64,000 nt of DNA, from NCBI GenBank assembly GCA_021234155.1, contig JAJEKV010000057.1, positions 6,917,821 to 6,981,820 on the forward strand, given 5' to 3'. The position numbers and the translations under genes were made by a program. The DNA is from Isoetes taiwanensis (Eukaryota; Streptophyta; Lycopodiopsida; Isoetales; Isoetaceae). The notes under the pieces were generated by a model. It was given only the letters and a program-made list of their open reading frames with translations. It searched no databases and was not told where the DNA came from. This document shows positions 57,518-64,000 of the stretch, one piece after another. The first letter of the stretch is position 1; every line of letters starts with the position of its first letter.

Positions 57518-59078
57518 ACACTTTAAAACCTCTGGCCATGTGTTTCTCGCATATTCTAAGTATATGCCGTATCATACCTAAGATATGCCTCAGACGCTTC
57601 TAAAACCTTTCTCGCTCCTCGTGAATTGGCGTGTCACTTCCGCTTGAGGGTCGCAGACGCTTCAATCCTGGAGTTAACCGCTGGGTTAAGACAAACGTGA
57701 GCATAAATGCCGCGGCCTGCAGCCCGCATTTGTAATACTTCCGAGCAAATATTCCTGAGCCGCATGAATGGAAGGAGGGCTTGCGCTGCTTATGAAGCTA
57801 TTTTTCTGATCGCGGCTTCTCGCTCGTAGTTACATTCAATATCCTCATGCTTTTTTATTTTTTGAGTTTTAAATTACCCTTTTTTTCATATATGATATTG
57901 TATGAAGTCAGTAAATGAAATTGATGTGCAATATTTTCCCTAATGTAAAATTTGTATATTCAATATTTTATGTTCTCTCTTGTGTGTTTTTCTCAGCCGT
58001 ATGAAGATCTATTACACAACAAACCACTAAGTAGCCTCGGTAGTAGCAAATCCACCCCCCTAAAGAAAGGGGTGTGTAGCTCTACGTATAGAAGGTACGC
58101 TATGCAAAAAAATTTGCTCTTCTTTTTCTTTTTACACAAAATGCTTCTTTCTTACTGCGTTTTCACATATTTTTTCATTTGGCATTCATTTCTGCTCCAA
58201 GTTCTCCATCTAGCTCTCTTTTCTAAGTCATTCTCCTTCAAGGTCAATCCCAATCGCCGATCTAAACATCTTCTTAAGTAATGTATGTAAGCACTGCTGT
58301 GTGATGCATCTTTGCCCCCGAACACAGTTGTCCTTAATTTAAAAAAGTAGAGGCAAGGATAAAGAAAATAGCAAAACCGTGCAAAATGACATAGGCAAGG
58401 TAAAGGATGATAATCGGCAAAAGTCCCATGATGATAGGAGAGATGAATAACAATAAGGGCAAAATGTGATAGAAGATAGTAGTGGTAAGTAGTAATAAGT
58501 GGGAGCACCTCCCCTGTGACCTTCAAGTCCCAGTGTCTCATACCCCCAAGTCCCTCCCTACTCCAGCCCCGGGTAGCTCCCCTCGGGCCGAGAAGCTCCA
58601 AATAGCTTATGCGGGAGCATTGAGCTTATCCATGATCATATTGAGTTTATCCATATGAAAGCGGAGCTCCAAAGACAAGTAACTATCCTGACGCTCTTCT
58701 CAAATTTCACCATAGCTCGTTCTCGCTCTTGTGTGGAATTATCATTCCTGCCAGATGTCTTTGTAAGATGCCAAGATCTAAATGTTAGATATTTATGGCT
58801 CCAAAGTGCATCGTGTAAGGCAGTATAACTTCATACAATTCATGCTTTTGTAGCTAATTTGCAATGTTTTCTCTCGTTAGTGGTGAATGAAGATTTTATA
58901 CTATGAGAAATGTGCTATCAGTTATAATACGATTGTATGAAATGCCAAGATTATATGCTTTGTGGATCTTACATTTAAAAACCTCGTTTTTCATACATCA
59001 CCGGCAGCTTATCCTCGCTAATGCAACACTTTGGTATTGTTATGATCTATACTCAAGTTTGAACATAGCCATCAACTC
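57518..59078. repeat. Block K, copy 1
   Basis: A 1.56-kb segment inserted where units normally have the CT-rich stretch. It is repeated at 60035-61535 with a period of about 2,525 bp. A 149-residue minus-strand frame (58152-58601) is not kept in copy 2, so it is probably not coding. No terminal repeats or target duplications are evident. Identity unknown. Confidence 0.75.
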
Positions 59079-60034
59079 GTTGGATTGTATTGAACAAAAA
59101 ACAGTACTACTAGGGCGCTAATAATCGCAACTGCATTGTGTATGTAAAATGAGCTTAGTAAATCTGTGTTCTTAGATTCTTTTTGGTCCCAAATCCATTA
59201 CAAGTTAGTTTATGGTTTTCTATAAAATACGCCATAGGGATAGATTTAAAGGTATGTGCTTAAATTTTTGTGGATTGTTCTATATGCCTACTAGTTGTAA
59301 GGTTGATAAAAAATCCTTTTGAGTCACGCTTCTAGATGGTTGCCTACCACTTGTTTCTACTTAAAAGAAAACACAAACCATCCTAGTGTCTCGTAAAACC
59401 AAACCATAGCAATGACCATGTGGCCTAATGGACAAGGCACTGGCCCAGTTTGGGAGATTATGGGCTTCGAAGTCTCATCTTGCCTGCTTGTTTTATGAGC
59501 CGCACGCATTACCCCCGCGAACTCGCCAAGGACATAATCAAATGCAGTTGTACCACACAACTATAGCTCTGATCTAACAATGATGTTGACTTAAGGTTTA
59601 TTGATTGCTTCTAAACCCTCTATAATTTATTATTTCTAAGTATGATTGAGGTTTGATCGAAAAGGCATAATCCTCTATAGATTTGGCGTCTAAATAGAAT
59701 TAAGGTCTTACTGGCAGACGGACAAAGAATCGGTAGTTGTGCTACGTTCGCGCTTCTATCAAGCAAGGATAACGCCTCTTAAGGTTTGATCGAAAGCAAA
59801 GCATCACCCTCTATGAATATATGTCTAAACACATTCAAGGTCGTCAACATGAAGCCAAGATAACCTTGCTGAAGTTTGATAAAGGCTGGAGCATTAGTTG
59901 ATTTTTACATGTTGCTTACTTGGTTCTAAAATAATGTTATAAGGCATATATATTCCCATTATATCGACGGCAAAGTACGAAAGTGATTCAGAATATGAAC
60001 CTCGCCAAATTACTAAATTACTTCTTTTTCTTTT
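59079..60034 (+). repeat. Degraded array unit between K blocks
   Basis: A unit-length segment with the unit boundary at 59226/59227. Many indels: GATCGAAAGCAAAGC for GATCGAGCAAAGC, GACGGACAAAGAATCGGTAG for GACGCAACTGTAAAG. Contains the tRNA relic at 59414. Confidence 0.8.
59414..59487 (+). pseudogene. tRNA-Arg pseudogene, strongly degraded
   Basis: The 5' half GACCATGTGGCCTAATGG is intact. The anticodon arm is GCACTGGCCCAGTTTGGGAG and the T arm GGGCTTCGAAGTCTC has an inserted base. The 3' acceptor reads CTTGCCTG. Not functional. Confidence 0.8.
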
Positions 60035-61535
60035 TTAAGGTTCTCAGGGGCAAACCCTGGCCATGTGGGTTTCTCGCATATTCTAAGTATATACGTATCA
60101 TACTCTGATATGCCTCGCGGATCGCCTCAAAACCTTCTGCCTCCCCTCAGAATTGGCGTCACCTCGCCAGGGTCGCAGACGCTTGAACCTGATAATCGGG
60201 CTAAGACAAACAGAGACAGGGCTTATGGCCTAGTCAGCGATTTTGTAATGCTTCGAGCAAAATAAGCCCCGAGCGCATGAACGGAAGGAGGGCTTGCAAG
60301 CGTATTATGAAGCTATTTTTCTTGATCGTGTTTCGCTCTCGTAGTTACATTCAATGATCCTTATGCTTTTGCGCATTTTGAGTTTTAAACACTTTTTCAT
60401 ATATGATATTGTATGAAGTTTTGAAATGAAATTGTGATGTGCAATATTTTCCTCAATACAAAAATTTGCATATTCAATATTTTATGTTCTCTCTTATGTT
60501 TTCTCTATGAAGATCTAATAATAACAAACCACTCTGCGGTACTGTAGCAAATCCACCCCCAAAGAAAGGTACTCCACAGTAGAAGGTACGCTATGCAAAA
60601 TTTGGGTTTTTCTTTTACACAAAATGCTTTTGATCAAGGCTCACATATTTTTTCATTTGGTATTCATTTGCTCCAAGTTCCATCTAGCTCTTTCTAAGTC
60701 ATCTCCTTCCAAGGTCGTAATCCAATCCGCCGATCTAAACATCTTCAATGTATGCGCCATCCTGTGATGTATCTTGGCCCCAACACAAAGGTCCCGTACT
60801 AAAAGCGCAGAGGCAAGGATAAAGAAAAATAGCAAAATCGTGCAAAATGACATAGGCAAGGTAGCGATGATAACGTTGAAAACCCCATGATGATAGAGAG
60901 ACATCAACAATAAGGCAAATGAGTAGGGAAGATAGTAGTGGTGCTAGCACAAGTGGAGCCTCCCCAGACCTTCAAAACCCGTGTCTCCCTCAAGCTCCTC
61001 CTACCTAGCCCCCTCAGAGGCTCCCCACGTGAGAAGCTCCAGCTGCTGCATGAGCAAGGTATTGAGCTTATCCATGATCATATTGAGCTTATCCATGATA
61101 GAAATGAGCTCTAAAGACAAGTAACTATCCGACGCTCTTCTCAACAAATTCCCCCAATCGTTAGTTTGAAATTTCTTGCTCTTGTGTGAATTATCATTTC
61201 CTTCAGCTAGAGTGTTCCTTTTGTAAGATGCCAAGATCTAAATGTTAGATATTTATAGCTCCAAAGGCGTATTCGTATGGCATAACTTTGCCAACTACGC
61301 TTTTTGTAGCCATAATGTTTTCTCTTAGTGGTGAATGAAGATTTTTTTATACTTATGAGAAATGTGTTAATAGTTATAATATTGCATTGTATGAAATGCT
61401 AAGATTATATATGCTTGTGATCTTACATTTAAAACTCTTGTTTCTATACATCACTGCAGCTTATCCTCGCTTTATGCAAAATTTACTCTCTTTCGTATTA
61501 AGTATATCTATACTCAAGTTTGAAATATTATTCCA
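60035..61535. repeat. Block K, copy 2
   Basis: Direct repeat of 57518-59078 with frequent short deletions. Shared landmarks: GTTTCTCGCATATTCTAAGT, GAAGGAGGGCTTGC, GTTACATTCAAT and TATGAAGATCTA. Since both copies sit at the same place in consecutive units, the unit plus K was duplicated together. Confidence 0.75.
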
Positions 61536-62356
61536 ACCAAACCTAATCACCCATCCCAACGTCCACCGCAATCTCTACTAGGCATATGTAAATGAGCTTG
61601 TAAATCTTGTGTTCTTAGATTCCTTTGTCCCAAATCCATTACAAGTTAGTTTATGGTTTTCTATAAAATACGCCTATAGGGATAGATTTAGCGTGATAAG
61701 GAATTTTGTGGGATTGTTCTCATATACGCTACTGTAAGGTTGATAAAAAAAATCCTTTTTGAGTCGTGTTTAGATGGTTGCCTACCATTCTTGTTTCTTA
61801 CTTAAAGGAAACACAAACCATCCTAGCTCTCGTGTGAAAATTCTAAATATAGTACCACTATGTGGCCTACATCGGACAAGGCGCCAGTCCGTGAGAGTGA
61901 GAGATTATGGGTTCGAAATCCCATCTTGGCTGGTTTGTTTATGAGCCGCGGGTCGACACTTCATATGAATCGTCAAGGACATAATCAGAGTTTGATTGAA
62001 AGCAATGATAAATTTAAGGTTTGATTGATTAAGATGTAAACCTCTTATACCTCTATTTCTAAGTATGATCGAGGTTTGATCGAAAGCAAGGTACATCCTC
62101 TATAGATTTATGTCTAAATAGAATTAAGGTCTTATTGCGTGATCGACAAAGAATCAGAAAGTTTTGCTACAACTAAAGTTTCATCAAGCAAGGATAACCC
62201 TCTAAGGTTGATCGGTATAAAAGCATAACCCTCTATGAATATATGTCTAAATATCGCTCAAGGTTGATCAACATGAAGCATGGCATAACCTTATATGAAG
62301 TTTGACTGCTTGGAGCATTAGTTGATTTTTAAGCATGTTGCCGTTTGGTTCTAAAA
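61536..62356 (+). repeat. Last array unit before Helitron J
   Basis: Degraded unit (boundary at 61668/61669) interrupted at TTCTAAAA^T by Helitron J. Contains the tRNA relic at 61854. Confidence 0.8.
61854..61932 (+). pseudogene. tRNA-Arg pseudogene, strongly degraded
   Basis: Recognisable as ACCACTATGTGGCCTACATC, GGACAAGGCG and a T arm TATGGGTTCGAAATCCCAT. The anticodon region is replaced by CCAGTCCGTGAGAGTG and the D loop has extra bases. Not functional. Confidence 0.75.
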
Positions 62357-64000
62357 TCCTATATTATAATGTTTTGCTGTAATTTTGATCCACTCTAGAT
62401 CGACTACCAACCACAAATAACTTAACAAGATCTAACTATCTCGCATTAGCTTCTAGATCCTCGAATATCCGTGCTGCTTCCAGCTATTCCTTTGTCTTCT
62501 TACTGGAAGAAGGTCGTTCACCCCTTTCCGCCGCCCATCTGGGTTACAGAGAGGCCGTGAGCCGCCCTCCTTTCCAGACGCTTCCTTCTAGCCAATGGAC
62601 GCAGTAAAGGATTCAGACTCACGCCTTTTGCTATCTTGACCACTATATCGACAAATGAGTTATTTGGAGATTATAGAGGACAACACAAATCTAGGGCTCC
62701 TACGATGTGCATCCACAGAGGTGAATCCCGCCAGCTTTGCTCGCCCAAGTATCACCAAGATCTTAATGAACCAAAGGTTAGGTAAGGCACTCTAGTCGCG
62801 ATCGCTTTCTTCATTTTATGATGTTTCAAGCAATTGCATTTTATGATATAACATCGGAAAGCAAGACCGCTACTACAACTCTGAAAAGTAGTGGATGTAG
62901 AACAAAGTCAAGATTTAAAACTACCATCGGTTCACACCATCATGCCCGCATCCATTACGCGGTATTGTTCAAGAGATCTTGATCAAACCCGGTAAAAGAT
63001 CTTCGAGCGCGTTGAGCTTCGAGAAATTTTTCGAATCGATCTTCATCTTGATTATCAAGGTATTTTCCCAAATTATCCGACCGCAAAACATGTCTCTGTG
63101 CATTATAATTTTCTTATTTTGAAGAGAACTGCATGGGAGCTAAGCAATGCAACATGTATTATTCATTGTTATTGGTTTATTTGCTCAACGACATGGGAGT
63201 TCAGGTATACCAAAGACACGCCTTTCAATACGTCGCTCGAGCTATGAAGCCGCCAAGACACTACAGGCAAGGTTTCAAATACTCAGGCCTTGGACAAAGA
63301 AGTGCTTCTCAAATTTTATCACACCCCCATTCTTAAGGCGAATAAAAGATTGAGCAGATGTAGAATCAAGTGTACACTTTCAATACCTTCTAAAGTGTAC
63401 AAATGTATTACCCATGTCACTTTAGCCCAACCGCCAAGAAACCAAAGAAAAGTTTCCTAAGCTAACAGCTCTGCCAATGCGACAGATGAAGGGATGATCT
63501 CAGATATTGATGCAAAGCCAGCCAGCCTTTGCACCTACATTTTAATCGCGATAAATAATGGATTCCAACAAGGTGGGATTCCACGCAGATTCTGCTACTG
63601 AAATATGGCCCGCTACTGAAATATGTTTCGACATATGTGCCACTTCATTTCAAGTAAGATCATGACTTGCTTTGCTATATTTTGTTTTGAATCAATCGCT
63701 TTTCTACGTAAGTCATTTTGACACTCTTAGCGCTCAAATTTCTTTTTATCCTTCAGTATTATTGTTCACAAATGTGCTCTTTCTCAACAAACAAATTTAT
63801 ACCGCTGCTATTTTCGCCCTTTCCAAATACTTTTTGCTGCTCACACCAGCATGCCGGTATGAGAGTGATTTTCAGAGTGCATGGGGACTTTTCGTAATCC
63901 GTTGCCGGAAACTGAACATGCTAGGAACATTGATTCAGAGGGGAGTCCAACCCGATGATATGTTTCCGCAAATTTTATGTTCTATAATATAGTAGCCAAA
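62357..64000 (+). mobile_element. Helitron J, 5' part (truncated by window edge)
   Basis: Begins TCCTATATTATAATGTTTTG after A62356 in the unit sequence TTCTAAAA^TATAATATA. No hairpin/CTAG end occurs before 64000, so it continues beyond the window. It is the only Helitron here in the same direction as the tRNA genes it sits among. Open frames such as 63672-63992 match nothing I recognise. Confidence 0.82.

Larger units (their letters stand above)
17493..62356 (+). repeat. Tandem array of ~985-bp units, each with a tRNA-Arg gene
   Basis: Unit boundaries are taken at CTATAGAA^TACGCC. Uninterrupted units: 17704-18685, 23297-24117, 24118-25038, 25039-26023, 45315-46295, 46296-47255, 49283-50269, 50270-51257. 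Units with internal deletion: 22758-23296 and 26024-26558. Units with insertions: 26559-27857, 27858-31866, 31867-33390, 33391-45314, 54670-59226, 59227-61668 and 61669-62356. Without insertions, full units are 960-990 bp. Each holds a tRNA gene, 'gatcgagcaa' subrepeats, a CTTTTT-type pyrimidine stretch, and a conserved AT-rich end. Blocks of units are themselves duplicated (17497-23100 and 24833-26350). Confidence 0.93.

Noticed and set aside
58152-58601. 149-aa minus-strand frame in block K as a gene
   Set aside because: The second copy of K breaks the frame repeatedly and no domain is recognisable.
17493-62356. The repeat unit as a tRNA-derived SINE
   Set aside because: A SINE has the tRNA at its 5' end, a body of 100-400 bp, a 3' tail and dispersed target duplications. 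Here the tRNA is internal, has its full 3' end and the copies are in tandem.
17493-62356. CRISPR-like regular array
   Set aside because: Units are about 985 bp with no short repeat/spacer structure, and the gene content is that of a plant.

Overview
The window is nuclear DNA of a land plant. The evidence is a Ty1/copia retrotransposon with a tRNA-Met-type primer site, fragments of intron-containing genes resembling callose synthase, a plastid phosphate translocator and an auxilin-like J-domain protein, and tRNA genes with Pol III internal promoters. I cannot name the species. No intact protein-coding host gene is visible. Almost everything is either a tandem array carrying a tRNA-Arg gene in each unit, or mobile DNA inserted into that array.

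The backbone is a tandem repeat of about 985 bp. Each full unit holds one 73-nt tRNA-Arg gene (CCG anticodon in most copies). The array runs on the + strand from 17493 to 62356. A shorter piece runs on the - strand between 2281 and 6605. I count 19 tRNA copies, 2 on - and 17 on +; several are broken or have a changed anticodon.

Fourteen Helitron copies (ten different elements) sit in or beside the array. They share a 5' end TCyTATATTATAATGTT and a 3' end with a GCCCAGC-AAC-GCTGGGC hairpin followed by CTAG. They insert exactly between A and T, and neighbouring repeat units provide the empty sites that prove the boundaries. No Rep/helicase gene is present, so all are non-autonomous. Three unrelated elements (D, I, G) occupy the same nucleotide of different units in the same orientation, about 192 bp upstream of the tRNA. 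Three others (A, B, C) lie head to tail with 0-2 bp between them. Two (F, F2) are filled with about 1.7-1.9 kb of almost pure C/T sequence.

On the large scale, 1-16848 and 39035-51603 are arms of an inverted duplication around a 22-kb spacer. The arms differ by a Helitron (F) and a copia element found only in the left arm, each with a clean empty site in the right arm, and by unit copy number. Homology stops exactly at the 3' end of Helitron B.

Layout: 1-2280 Helitron G (3' part) with F nested inside; 2281-6605 minus-strand repeats split by Helitron I; 6606-16848 Helitrons A and B, with a copia element inside B; 16849-17492 unique junction sequence with hairpins and G-boxes; 17493-34040 plus-strand array with Helitrons D and E and two MITE-like elements; 34041-44980 Helitrons C, B and A; 44981-51257 array with Helitron I; 51258-54669 Helitron G (chimeric); 54670-62356 degraded array with Helitron F2 and a 1.5-kb block (K) present twice; 62357-64000 the start of Helitron J.
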